Positions 32,340 through 40,544 of a stretch of DNA of 41,392 nt are shown here, one piece after another. Below the pieces are notes generated by a model. That model was not told where the DNA came from. It saw only the letters and a list, made by a program, of their open reading frames with translations, and did no database searches. The stretch is from positions 26,990 to 68,381 of the forward strand of contig CAJUFU010000009.1 of NCBI GenBank assembly GCA_910585555.1, written 5' to 3'. The DNA is from an uncultured Lachnospiraceae bacterium. GTDB lineage: Bacteria; Bacillota; Clostridia; Lachnospirales; Lachnospiraceae. Numbering within the stretch: position 1 is the first letter of the stretch; each line of letters opens with the position of its first letter. A program made the position numbers and the translations under genes.

Positions 32340-33629
32340 TCAACGGAGAGAACTCTTTCTGTAAATAATATCCTCTCTGCCGGGCCCATTGGACACCATA
32401 GTGATGGGATAGCCGATCTGTTCTTCGATAAACTCTACATACTTACGGCAGTTCTCCGGCAAATCCTCATAATTTTTAATCCCCCGGATATCACATTTCC
32501 ATCCAGGCATCTTCTTAAGAACCGGCTTTGCCCTCTCCAATTTACAGGTAACCGGGAAATCCGTTGTCACTTCACCGTCCACCTCGTAGCCCACACACAC
32601 CGGAATCTCACCCAGATACCCCAGCACATCAAGCACCGTGAAAGCCACGTCCGTGGTGCCCTGCAGACGGCATCCATATTTGGAGGCCACACAGTCAAAC
32701 CATCCCATCCGGCGCGGGCGTCCTGTGGTGGCGCCAAATTCGCCGCCGTCCCCGCCACGCTTTCTCAGTTCATCCGCCTCGTCCCCAAAGATTTCAGACA
32801 CGAAAGCACCTGCGCCCACCGCAGAAGAATAAGCCTTGCAGACGGTGATGATCTGCTTGATCTCATAGGGCGGCAGTCCTGCACCGATGGCGCCGTAAGC
32901 TGCCAGCGTGGATGAGGAAGTTACCATAGGGTAAATACCATGATCGGGATCTTTCAAAGTACCCAGCTGCCCCTCTAACAATATGGTCTTACCTTCCTTC
33001 AATGCCCTGTCCAGATAGGAAGATACGTCGCACACATAGGGCGCTATCATTTCCCTGTACTCCCGTAACGTCTCCAACAGTTCTTCCGGTTTGATGGCCG
33101 GTTTATGATATAAATGCTCTAAGATGACATTTTTGGTCTCGCAGATACGTGCCGCCTTTTCCTGCAACAGTTCCTCCTCAAAAAGCTCGCTGACCTGGAA
33201 CCCAATCTTCGCAAATTTGTCGGAATAAAAAGGCGCAATGCCTGATTTGGTGGAACCGAAAGATTTTCCGCCAAGCCGCTCCTCCTCGTACTGGTCAAAA
33301 AGAATATGATAAGGCATCACAATCTGACATCTGTCTGACACCAAAATTTTAGGCGCAGGAACATTCTTATCTGTGATGGACTGAATTTCCTTGATCAAAA
33401 GGGGAATATTCAGTGCCACACCATTGCCGATTATGCTGGTGGTATGACCATAGAACACGCCCGAAGGCAATGTATGAAGCGCAAACTTACCATAATTGTT
33501 GACAATCGTATGTCCGGCGTTCGCACCTCCCTGAAAACGCACGATGATATCCGCCTCCTGGGCCAGCATATCTGTAATCTTTCCCTTACCTTCGTCGCCC
33601 CAGTTGGCGCCCACTACTGCTTTAACCAT
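32340..33629 (-). CDS. purA: Adenylosuccinate synthetase
   Basis: This 429-residue enzyme makes adenylosuccinate from IMP, aspartate and GTP, the first step to AMP. The P-loop-like GANWGDEGKGKITDML at the N-terminus, GGANAGHTIVNNYGKFALHT, GSTKSGIAPFYSDK and GQLGTLKDPDHGIYP-type motifs, and the C-terminal KSYEDLPENCRKYVEFIEEQ-type region (here KNYEDLPENCRKYVEFIE) are conserved. Full-length. AGGAGG lies 8 bases before the ATG. It has its own promoter at 33729-33757 and no purine riboswitch. Confidence 0.97.
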   Translation of the reverse strand: MVKAVVGANWGDEGKGKITDMLAQEADIIVRFQGGANAGHTIVNNYGKFALHTLPSGVFYGHTTSIIGNGVALNIPLLIKEIQSITDKNVPAPKILVSDRCQIVMPYHILFDQYEEERLGGKSFGSTKSGIAPFYSDKFAKIGFQVSELFEEELLQEKAARICETKNVILEHLYHKPAIKPEELLETLREYREMIAPYVCDVSSYLDRALKEGKTILLEGQLGTLKDPDHGIYPMVTSSSTLAAYGAIGAGLPPYEIKQIITVCKAYSSAVGAGAFVSEIFGDEADELRKRGGDGGEFGATTGRPRRMGWFDCVASKYGCRLQGTTDVAFTVLDVLGYLGEIPVCVGYEVDGEVTTDFPVTCKLERAKPVLKKMPGWKCDIRGIKNYEDLPENCRKYVEFIEEQIGYPITMVSNGPGREDIIYRKSSLR

Positions 33630-33728
33630 ATGATGATACCTCCTGTAATCTGTCTTGATTTTCTCATTTACTTAAGAAGACTAACAAGGACTGGTCGTAA
33701 AAACCAGCCCCCTGCTTCTTACTGTATG

Positions 33729-33757
33729 ATTATAAAATAATTTTAATCATAAGTAAA
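33729..33757 (-). promoter_or_regulatory. Promoter of purA with overlapping dyad
   Basis: On the minus strand TTTACT (33757-33752) and TATAAT (33734-33729) have a 17-base spacer. The dyad TATGATTA (33725-33732) and TAATCATA (33744-33751) covers the spacer and -10 and may be an operator, or may only reflect the AT-rich sequence. Confidence 0.6.
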
Positions 33758-33795
33758 ATCAATATTTATTATATGTATCATAACTTATGGTTATA

Positions 33796-35121
33796 TCACT
33801 TTGCGCTGTGGCTTTTTTTCCACGCTTTGATCTCCTGCAGACGCTGCTTTAACTGTGCTTCCTGCCCCATGCCGTCCGGCCGATAATACTCCCTGTCCAA
33901 AAGCGCATCCGGCAGGCATTGCATGTTGGTCACTTTCTCCTGTGTATCATGGGCATACTGATATCCCTTGCCATAATCCAAATCTTTCATCAGTCCCGTT
34001 ACGGCATTGCGGATTACGAGAGGCACCGGCTCCGCCAAATGTTCTATGGCATCTGCCTTAGCCGCATTGTAGGCAGTTTCCATGGCATTTGACTTCGGCG
34101 CCAAAGCTACATAAATCACTGCCTGACTCAAGTGCACATTGCACTCCGGCATACCTAAGAAATGGCAGGCCTGGTAGGCGGCAACTGCAATCTGTAATGC
34201 CTGCGGGTCGGCTAACCCTACGTCCTCGCTGGCAAAACGCACCACCCGTCTGGCCACATAGAGCGGGTCTTCTCCCGCTTCCAGCATCCGGGCCAGCCAA
34301 TAAACCGCCGCATCCGGATCGGAATTGCGCATAGACTTGTGCAGGGCGGAAATCAGATTATAATGCTCCTCTCCCTTTTTATCATACAAAAGAGACTTAC
34401 GGGAAGTGCACTGTTCTAAGGTCTCCTGGGTGACCGTAATCACACCCTCCTCGTTTAACGCTCCGTTTAACACCACCATCTCCAACGTGGAAAGCGCATT
34501 TCTGGCATCCCCATTGGCAAATTCTGCAATCATCCGAAGCATCTGCTCTTCCAGTATCACCTTCTGATTCCCAAAGCCCCGGGAATCTCGAAGCGCCCGC
34601 GCAAGCAGCCCCTCTAACTCCTCTGTGGTCAGTGCCTGCAGCACAAACACCTTGCACCGGGAAAGAAGCGCGCTGTTAATCTCGAAAGAGGGATTCTCCG
34701 TGGTGGCACCGATTAAAACAATACTGCCTTTCTCCACAAAGGGCAGAAAGGCATCCTGCTGTGCTTTATTGAACCGGTGTATCTCATCCACAAAAAGAAT
34801 GGTCCTGATGCCGTACTGTCTATTCTTCTCCGCCTGTTCCATGACAGTACGTATCTCCTTGATACCGCTTGTCACCGCCGAGAAGTCAATGAAAGAAGAC
34901 TTCGTCTGGTTGGCAATGATTCTGGCAAGGGTAGTCTTCCCCACACCGGGCGGACCCCAGAAAATCATGGAGGAGATCTGATCTGACTCAATCAGGCGTC
35001 TGAGTACCTTCCCCTTCCCCAGAAGATGCGTCTGCCCCACATACTCATCTAAACTCTGTGGCCGCAGTTTGGCCGCTAACGGCTGCGGCATTTCTCTGTC
35101 AAACAAGGATATCTGGTCCAA
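33796..35121 (-). CDS. rarA: Replication-associated recombination protein RarA/MgsA
   Basis: This 441-residue AAA+ ATPase acts at stalled forks and interacts with SSB. The order is AKLRPQSLDEYVGQTHLL, Walker A GPPGVGKTTL (about 56-65), FVDEIHRFNKAQQDAFLPFV (Walker B), sensor GATTENPSFE, and the C-terminal tetramerisation domain with SDPDAAVYWLARMLEAGEDP and DLDYGKGYQYAHDT. The start codon is TTG at 35121, preceded by GGAGGAAGGAAAGG; no ATG fits. It follows the ArsR gene by 31 bases. Confidence 0.95.
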   Translation of the reverse strand: MDQISLFDREMPQPLAAKLRPQSLDEYVGQTHLLGKGKVLRRLIESDQISSMIFWGPPGVGKTTLARIIANQTKSSFIDFSAVTSGIKEIRTVMEQAEKNRQYGIRTILFVDEIHRFNKAQQDAFLPFVEKGSIVLIGATTENPSFEINSALLSRCKVFVLQALTTEELEGLLARALRDSRGFGNQKVILEEQMLRMIAEFANGDARNALSTLEMVVLNGALNEEGVITVTQETLEQCTSRKSLLYDKKGEEHYNLISALHKSMRNSDPDAAVYWLARMLEAGEDPLYVARRVVRFASEDVGLADPQALQIAVAAYQACHFLGMPECNVHLSQAVIYVALAPKSNAMETAYNAAKADAIEHLAEPVPLVIRNAVTGLMKDLDYGKGYQYAHDTQEKVTNMQCLPDALLDREYYRPDGMGQEAQLKQRLQEIKAWKKSHSAK

Positions 35122-35152
35122 ATCCTTTCCTTCCTCCTCTTATCGTTTGTCC

Positions 35153-35515
35153 TTATCGCAAAGGACAGGAAATCTCAAACATTTCCTCGCAGACACGGTG
35201 CAAAAGCTTAGCCTTACTCGTATCAGCCAGTTTATAATAGGTCTCCTTGCCGTCCTTGCGGCCAACAATCAGACCGCTTTTTCGCAAAAGCTTTAGATGA
35301 TGGGATACCGCCGGGTCACTCATCTGCATGATGGCAGCAATATTACTGACACATTCTTCACAGTGACATAACAGCCACAGAATCCTCAGCCTGGTCCCGT
35401 CGCTGACCTGTTTGAAAATCTCCGCCGTGCAGGCGCATTCCTCCTGATTCGGCAGTTTTTCCAATATTTTATCTATATTCTGCCCATGATTATGGGGCAG
35501 AGTGATGTTTGTCAT
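35153..35515 (-). CDS. ArsR/SmtB-family metal sensor
   Basis: This 120-residue winged-helix repressor reads TAEIFKQVSDGTRLRILWLL, then the recognition helix SDPAVSHHLKLLRKSGLIVG and wing KDGKETYYKLAD. Cysteines C27 and C29 (ECACTAE) and the CHCEECV segment before the HTH resemble the metal site of CadC-like sensors, although the second Cys of the CxC in alpha-3 is Ser here. A likely target is the Zn/Cd ATPase operator at 38858-38883, 3.3 kb away. That is an inference; no divergent operator lies next to this gene. Confidence 0.9.
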   Translation of the reverse strand: MTNITLPHNHGQNIDKILEKLPNQEECACTAEIFKQVSDGTRLRILWLLCHCEECVSNIAAIMQMSDPAVSHHLKLLRKSGLIVGRKDGKETYYKLADTSKAKLLHRVCEEMFEISCPLR

Positions 35516-35581
35516 ATCGCCGACTCTGCCTTTCTATAGCATCCTATCTTCTATCCTGCCTGCCGTCCTTAAACCTTTGCG

Positions 35582-36034
35582 TTACCTTTTGTTCCACTTG
35601 TTCTCTTTCTTATTGTCCTGGGCAGACTCTTCCTGCTCCGCCGGTTCCGGTTCAGACGATGTCTGGGTATAGCTCGCAATCCCTTCGGTGTTCATGGTAC
35701 ACTGGCCCTGGAACACTGCATTCTCATCCACCACCAGACTCTTGGTGCGGATATTGCCGATCACCTTACCGGTAGAAGCTACCTCTGTCCTGCCGCCGGA
35801 AGTAAGGTCACCCTCCAAAGAACCGCCGATAATGATATTGCTGCCCTTCACATTTCCTTTTACTTTGCCGGTGGAACTGATGATCAGTGCACCTTCCGTC
35901 TCCACGTCTCCGGTCACACTGCCCTCCACGCGGACTGCCTCTTTTGCCTTGATATCGCCTTCCACCACCATGTCAGACCCAATGATACTGCTGATTTTTG
36001 CATTGATCTGATCTGTTGTCTTTTTCCCCAACAT
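35582..36034 (-). CDS. Bactofilin
   Basis: This 150-residue polymer-forming cytoskeletal protein of the DUF583 family has an N-terminal amphipathic part (MLGKKTTDQINAKISSIIGS), then a right-handed beta-helix of 6 to 7 turns (VEGDIKAKEAVRVEGSVTGD, repeated valine/glycine pattern), and a charged tail (PEPAEQEESAQDNKKENK). It assembles without nucleotide and often recruits or localises wall hydrolases. It lies 10 bases downstream of the LytM-type gene on the same strand, a pairing widely seen. Confidence 0.95.
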   Translation of the reverse strand: MLGKKTTDQINAKISSIIGSDMVVEGDIKAKEAVRVEGSVTGDVETEGALIISSTGKVKGNVKGSNIIIGGSLEGDLTSGGRTEVASTGKVIGNIRTKSLVVDENAVFQGQCTMNTEGIASYTQTSSEPEPAEQEESAQDNKKENKWNKR

Positions 36035-36044
36035 AACGTCCTCC

Positions 36045-36830
36045 CTATCCTTTGATCTCGATCATTTCCATGGGATCTACATAACTGTCGTCCTTACGGA
36101 TACTGTAACCGGTCTCCGTATTATCTTCATCCACCAGAAAAAGTGCCACACCCTTCACAACCTCACTGCCCTCCTCCACAATGGGAGTGCCAAGATTGCG
36201 ATAAGTGGTGACATATCCGTTTCCATGGTCGATAACGACATAGCTGACCTCACCTTCCGCCGCTCTGGTTTCCTTCACGGTGCCGGGTGCTGTGGCAACT
36301 ACCTTGCTTCCCTCCGCCGCCACGAAAATGACTTCCTTCCATTCTTTTTTTGCCACAATCTCTAAGGTCTCATCCTGCTCCGTATCCTCGTCTCCGTCTT
36401 CCTCTGCCGTGTCCTCTTGCGTCTGGTCCGTCTCCTCTTTGATCTGAGCCGCCCCGCTCATGGGAAATCCCTTGGGAATATAAGCCTCCTCATGTGCTGC
36501 TAACAATTCGTAATCCTGGGCCTGCTTCTGGTTCAAATTCTCCTCTAAGGAAGCCACCCTGCTTGTTAGTGTCTCATTCTCTGAAAGAAGCTGCTCGTTG
36601 GACTCCTTTAACTGGACAATCTGCTCAATCTGTCTGTTGCTTCGGTCCATCGAGCCAAACATGGTAATCGTGGTGTATACTGCATAGCAGATGACTGCTA
36701 CGAACAGCACGAATCCCACGACCGCCAACGCACCCGTCCGAACATGAATTTTCCTGTGACTTGCAGCAGGAGCATCCGAGACTATCATGACTGTATAGGT
36801 AATCTTTCTTTTGCGCAAATTTGTGCTCAT
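36045..36830 (-). CDS. Membrane-anchored degenerate LytM/M23 protein with coiled coil
   Basis: This 261-residue protein has a cytoplasmic N-terminus (MSTNLRKRKITYTVMIVSDA), one membrane span (about 32-54, LAVVGFVLFVAVICYAVYTT), a coiled coil (about 64-103, IVQLKESNEQLLSENETLTS) and an acidic linker. A C-terminal M23/LytM fold is recognisable from VVIDHGNGYVTTYRNLGTPI. Active M23 enzymes have a GxxHxGxD ligand pair and YxHL; here the first is absent and the second is YRNL, so zinc binding and hydrolase activity are not expected. Such proteins act as EnvC/NlpD- or SpoIIQ-like activators. It is coupled with the bactofilin downstream. Confidence 0.9.
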   Translation of the reverse strand: MSTNLRKRKITYTVMIVSDAPAASHRKIHVRTGALAVVGFVLFVAVICYAVYTTITMFGSMDRSNRQIEQIVQLKESNEQLLSENETLTSRVASLEENLNQKQAQDYELLAAHEEAYIPKGFPMSGAAQIKEETDQTQEDTAEEDGDEDTEQDETLEIVAKKEWKEVIFVAAEGSKVVATAPGTVKETRAAEGEVSYVVIDHGNGYVTTYRNLGTPIVEEGSEVVKGVALFLVDEDNTETGYSIRKDDSYVDPMEMIEIKG

Positions 36831-36888
36831 AACAAAGCCCCTCCAGTAACTTTCTATATTCTAACACATCTGCGCCAGAAAGGCACTA

Positions 36889-38760
36889 CTATTTTTTGCG
36901 GAAAGTGAGTGCTCTTGTCGCGTTGAGCACCGCCAGGACCATCACGCCCACATCAGCAAAGATCGCCCACCACATACCGACAGCCCCAACAGCGCCCAAT
37001 AACAGGCAGAAAAGCTTGACAGACAGGGCGAACACAATATTCTGATGCACAATTCCAAGAGTCTTTCTGGATATCTGCATGGCAAGCGCTATCTTAGCAG
37101 GATCATCATCCATCAACACAATATCCGCCGCCTCAATGGCTGCATCGGAGCCAAGGGCACCCATGGCAATACCCAAATCCGCCCTGGAGAGTACCGGCGC
37201 ATCGTTGATGCCGTCTCCCACAAAAGCAAGCTTCTCCTTTTTGCCCCGGGATGCAAGAAGACGCTCCACCTCCGTCACCTTATCCGCCGGCAAAAGCTCA
37301 CTCTTCACCACATCCACACCAAGTTCCGCAGCCACAGCCTCCGCTGCCGATCTGCTGTCTCCAGTTAACATAACTACTTCCTTTACACCCGCTCTCTTCA
37401 GACCCGCAACGGCTTCCTTTGCCCCCGGCTTCACCACATCCGATATCAGAATATATCCGGCATATTTGCCCTCAACTGCCACATGAACCTCTGTGCCGGT
37501 CTTTTCCGGCTCCATGGGCACGACTTTCAGTCTCTGCATCAGCTTCCTGTTACCTGCCGCCACAAGCCTGCCGTCCACATAGGCACAGACACCATGGCCG
37601 CTGATTTCTTCCACGTCCCGGATTCTGTCCCTGTCTATCTCACATCCAAAGGCCTTTTGCAGACTCTTGCTGATGGGATGATTGGAATAGCTCTCCGCGC
37701 AGGCTGCCAGTTCAAGCAGTTCCTCCTGCGTAAAACCTTCCGCCGCCTCTTTGTGAGTAACCTCAAAAACGCCTCTGGTCAAAGTCCCTGTCTTGTCACA
37801 GACCACATATTTTGTCTCGGAAAGAGCTTCCAAATAATTGGAACCCTTCACCAAAATACCTTGGGCCGACGCACCGCCGATACCCCCAAAGAAGCTGAGG
37901 GGAATAGAAATGACCAGGGCGCATGGACAGCTTATGACCAAAGTGGTCAATGCCCTTGTCACCCAGAGTGACCAAAGTGCTTCCTGCCCCATGAGCAGAT
38001 TGATGATTGGCGGGATAAGCGCCAGTGCCAGTGCCCCATAACACACTGCCGGCGTATAATATCTGGCAAAACGGGTGATAAAGTTCTCGGACCTGGACTT
38101 CTTCATGCTGGAATTCTCCACCAGCTCCAATATCTTAGACACCGTGGACTCCCCAAACTCCCTGGTGGTACGTATCCGCAGCACACCTGACATATCTACG
38201 CAGCCACTGATCACTTCATCTCCTTCTCCCACTTCCCGCGGCAGACTCTCCCCCGTCAGGGCGCTGGTATTCAAAGAGGCACTGCCGCCTGTCACTACAC
38301 CGTCAATGGGTATCTTTTCTCCCGGCTGTACCAGAATGATTGTGCCAATCTCCACCTCATCAGGCTCCACCTGCTCGATCTGTCCGTCAACTTCGATGTT
38401 GGCATAATCCGGACGAATATCCATTAATTGGGAAATATTCCTGCGGCTCTTACCCACGGCATAACTCTGAAAGAGTTCACCAATCTGATAAAAGAGCATC
38501 ACTGCTACACCTTCCATATATTCTCCCAGGAGAATAGCCCCCACAGTGGCCGTCGCCATCAGAAAATTTTCATCAAAGACTTCTCCATGTACCACGCCCA
38601 GAACTGCTTTACGCAGAATATCATATCCGATGACCAGATAAGGCACCATGAAAACTGCCAGCCGCAGATAAGGGTTTTCAATCGGAATAAAATAGCAGAC
38701 AGCCACCAGAACCGCCGCGGCAATAATTCTGATAAGCACCTTTTTTTGTTTCTTAGTCAT
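36889..38760 (-). CDS. Zn/Cd-type heavy-metal P-type ATPase
   Basis: This 623-residue P1B-type ATPase exports Zn2+, Cd2+ or Pb2+. Membrane helices at the N-terminus are followed by the actuator motif TSALTGESLPREV and the metal-binding helix with CPC (C278, C280). Phosphorylation is at D322 in CDKTGTLTRG, with the HP motif YSNHPISKSL and hinge VGDGINDAPVLSRADLGIAM. The segment after CPC (ALVISIPLSFFGGIGGA) points to the ZntA/CadA group. It has no N-terminal metal-binding domain. The ATG at 38760 has AAAGGAGG 8 bases upstream; the frame extends 20 codons further without a site. Confidence 0.95.
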   Translation of the reverse strand: MTKKQKKVLIRIIAAAVLVAVCYFIPIENPYLRLAVFMVPYLVIGYDILRKAVLGVVHGEVFDENFLMATATVGAILLGEYMEGVAVMLFYQIGELFQSYAVGKSRRNISQLMDIRPDYANIEVDGQIEQVEPDEVEIGTIILVQPGEKIPIDGVVTGGSASLNTSALTGESLPREVGEGDEVISGCVDMSGVLRIRTTREFGESTVSKILELVENSSMKKSRSENFITRFARYYTPAVCYGALALALIPPIINLLMGQEALWSLWVTRALTTLVISCPCALVISIPLSFFGGIGGASAQGILVKGSNYLEALSETKYVVCDKTGTLTRGVFEVTHKEAAEGFTQEELLELAACAESYSNHPISKSLQKAFGCEIDRDRIRDVEEISGHGVCAYVDGRLVAAGNRKLMQRLKVVPMEPEKTGTEVHVAVEGKYAGYILISDVVKPGAKEAVAGLKRAGVKEVVMLTGDSRSAAEAVAAELGVDVVKSELLPADKVTEVERLLASRGKKEKLAFVGDGINDAPVLSRADLGIAMGALGSDAAIEAADIVLMDDDPAKIALAMQISRKTLGIVHQNIVFALSVKLFCLLLGAVGAVGMWWAIFADVGVMVLAVLNATRALTFRKK

Positions 38761-38857
38761 GATGACAACCTCCTTTGGCAGGCACAAAAACGACAGCTTT
38801 AAAAACCGCTTTGCCCGCATCTATATTTTTCCTATTTCTCAATGTTTTTATTATATG

Positions 38858-38889
38858 AACATTTAAACACTTATTTAAATGTTTGTCAA
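38858..38889 (-). promoter_or_regulatory. Promoter and ArsR/SmtB-type operator of the metal ATPase
   Basis: On the minus strand TTGACA (38889-38884), 17 bases, then TTAAAT (38866-38861). A perfect dyad AACATTTAAA (38858-38867) and TTTAAATGTT (38874-38883) covers the spacer and -10. Its half-sites resemble ArsR/SmtB operators, so metal-relieved repression is likely. Confidence 0.7.
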
Positions 38890-38932
38890 TATATTTTTCT
38901 TTTTAAATTTTACCGGAGTTTAGTAAATGTTC

Positions 38933-38961
38933 TTGACAACCCTGTATATTCCATCTATAAT
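38933..38961 (+). promoter_or_regulatory. Promoter of Rpn copy 1
   Basis: Perfect TTGACA (38933-38938) and TATAAT (38956-38961) with a 17-base spacer. Transcription from here gives a leader of about 240 bases before the Rpn start. Confidence 0.85.
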
Positions 38962-38967
38962 ACTCTC

Positions 38968-39205
38968 AAAGCATAACAATTTCTAGATAACAATAATGTG
39001 TCAAATCAAACATTCTTAACTTTCAGAAAATCTATGCTTTTAAATTCAAATCAATTACATTTAAAAGTAGGAGATTCTGAGATATGCGGCTCTAACTGTA
39101 TCAAGCTTGAAATGTTTTTCAAGCAGAGGCATGAAAAGAGACGGCGCGGTTCCGCTCTGACGGGAACATATCCATGATACATTCTCCTGCGGAACAGGAG
39201 GAAAG
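38968..39205 (+). promoter_or_regulatory. Structured leader of Rpn copy 1
   Basis: Perfect dyads in order: CTTTTAAAT/ATTTAAAAG (39037-39045, 39059-39067); AGGAGA/TCTCCT (39069-39074, 39183-39188); GATATG/CATATC (39081-39086, 39167-39172); GTATCA/TGATAC (39098-39103, 39175-39180); GCTTGAAA/TTTCAAGC (39105-39112, 39117-39124); GTTCC/GGAAC (39149-39153, 39163-39167). CTCCTG (39184-39189) can instead pair with CAGGAG (39195-39200), the Rpn ribosome-binding site. The two folds exclude each other, as in a riboswitch or translational attenuator. I match it to no known class. Confidence 0.65.
39084..39095 (+). CDS. Candidate three-codon leader ORF (Met-Arg-Leu)
   Basis: ATG CGG CTC TAA follows AGGAGA (39069-39074) at 9 bases, a well-placed ribosome site. 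That same AGGAGA is one partner of TCTCCT in the leader fold. It is too short for any function as a peptide; the act of translation or a stalled ribosome would matter. Translation is not shown. Confidence 0.35.
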   Translation: MRL

Positions 39206-40066
39206 ATGGAGATGATTTCATTAAAGGCAGACTATGCTTTCAAGGAACTGTTTGCCCATGAAAAAGTTCGGAAGCAGTTTTTGAGCGATGTGCTGGATAT
39301 CCCTCTGGAGCAAATTAAATCAGTTCAGATGGCGAATCCCTTTTTACGAAGAACCTTCCGAAGACAGAAGCAGGGGATTATGGATATCGCGCTGGTACTC
39401 AATGATAACACCAAGATCAATATTGAGATGCAGGTGTACCGGCAGAAACATTACACCCAGAGGAAACTGTACTATCTGGCGAGAATGTATACAGACGACC
39501 TGATGATTGGCGAAAAATATAAGAAACTCCGCCGGTGCATCAGTATCAGCCTGGTGGATTTTGAACTCCTTCCGGATACGGAGAGATATCATAGTATCTA
39601 TCGTCTGCGTGATGAGGCTGGCCGAGAATTGACGGACCTGTGGGAGATACATATTATCGAATTGGGAAAAGAACTGACCGGGCACAGGGTGGATGACTGG
39701 AATCGGGTTTTTAATGCGACCAGCCAGGAGGAGATTGATCAGATTGCCAGGCAGAATGGGAGGATGGAAGACGTGGCAGAGGTGGTAAGACATATGGGGT
39801 TAATCAGGACATTACGTTGGATTTATGACGATTACTGGAAAGCTAAGAGAGATCGCTGGGATGAGGATGAATATGTCAGGGATGAGGGCATTGCAATCGG
39901 TAAGGCAGACGCCACCCTCCAACTCCTCAACACACTCGGCGAGGTTCCTTCGGATCTTATCGACAGGATAAAACCTGAACGTAACACAGAACTCCTCGAC
40001 CGCTGGCACCTGTCCGCCGCCAGGGCTGACAGCATCGAGCGGTTTCGGGAAAAAGAAAATATATAG
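39206..40066 (+). CDS. Rpn-family PD-(D/E)XK nuclease/putative transposase, copy 1
   Basis: This 286-residue protein of the Rpn/YhgA/PDDEXK_2 group has been described as recombination-promoting nucleases. The N-domain opens ISLKADYAFKELFAHEKVRK. The nuclease core is GIMDIALVL (D60) and KINIEMQVYRQ (E74, Q76), then RKLYYLARMYTDDL. A helical C-domain follows, with a variable tail: after GIAIG the chain reads KADATLQLLNTLGEVPSDLI and ends soon after RWHLSAARADSIERF. The ATG is preceded by AGGAGG at 5 bases, inside the CTCCTG/CAGGAG hairpin. No inverted terminal repeats are visible, so I do not call an insertion sequence. Confidence 0.92.
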   Translation: MEMISLKADYAFKELFAHEKVRKQFLSDVLDIPLEQIKSVQMANPFLRRTFRRQKQGIMDIALVLNDNTKINIEMQVYRQKHYTQRKLYYLARMYTDDLMIGEKYKKLRRCISISLVDFELLPDTERYHSIYRLRDEAGRELTDLWEIHIIELGKELTGHRVDDWNRVFNATSQEEIDQIARQNGRMEDVAEVVRHMGLIRTLRWIYDDYWKAKRDRWDEDEYVRDEGIAIGKADATLQLLNTLGEVPSDLIDRIKPERNTELLDRWHLSAARADSIERFREKENI

Positions 40067-40084
40067 GACTTTCTTTTTATTTGG

Positions 40085-40123
40085 AAACGCCTCATAATCC
40101 AAACCGGTTATGGGGCGTTTTCT
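40085..40123 (+). terminator. Terminator after Rpn copy 1
   Basis: Arms AAACGCCTCATAA (40085-40097) and TTATGGGGCGTTT (40108-40120) pair over 13 bases with one U-G; TCT follows the last T run. It lies 18 bases after the stop. The rest of 40067-40257 shows no gene. Confidence 0.75.
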
Positions 40124-40271
40124 AAAACAATTTTCATCTGTACTATCTTTCCTTTAACCAGATGCTATCTGGTCTGACAATGAGACAAATATTACTTATG
40201 CATATCCAAAGACAAGCATGTATACTCAAATAACGTTAACTGGGAATTAACCATCATTTTAGTAAATATAC

Positions 40272-40300
40272 TTGACAATCTTCTACACTCCATCTATAAT
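40272..40300 (+). promoter_or_regulatory. Promoter of Rpn copy 2
   Basis: TTGACA (40272-40277) and TATAAT (40295-40300), 17-base spacer. The hexamers equal those of copy 1 although the spacer sequence differs at several bases. Confidence 0.85.
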
Positions 40301-40306
40301 ACTCTC

Positions 40307-40544
40307 AAAGCATAACAATTTCTAGATAACAATAATGTGTCAAATCAAACATTCTTAACTTTCAGAAAATCTATGCTTTTAAATTCAAATCAATTACATT
40401 TAAAAGTAGGAGATTCTGAGATATGCGGCTCTAACTGTATCAAGCTTGAAATGTTTTTCAAGCAGAGGCATGAAAAGAGACGGCGCGGTTCCGCTCTGAC
40501 GGGAACATATCCATGATACATTCTCCTGCGGAACAGGAGGAAAG
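40307..40544 (+). promoter_or_regulatory. Structured leader of Rpn copy 2
   Basis: Base-for-base equal to the leader of copy 1 as far as I can read. It includes the AGGAGA, TCTCCT and CAGGAG strands (40408-40413, 40522-40527, 40534-40539) and the Met-Arg-Leu ORF (40423-40434). The identity means the pair gives no covariation test of the fold. Confidence 0.65.

Larger units (their letters stand above)
38919..39901 (+). repeat. Left copy of the Rpn tandem duplication
   Basis: This segment aligns with 40258-41240 at a constant offset of 1339 bases, with no gap. From 38950 to 39901 (952 bases) I see no difference between the copies; the first 31 bases, including the -35 area, differ at several places. 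Similarity drops sharply after 39901, inside the coding sequence. Confidence 0.92.

Noticed and set aside
33630..33795. Purine riboswitch upstream of purA
   Set aside because: The only hairpin (CTGGT/ACCAG) lacks the three-way junction and the conserved loops of the purine class.
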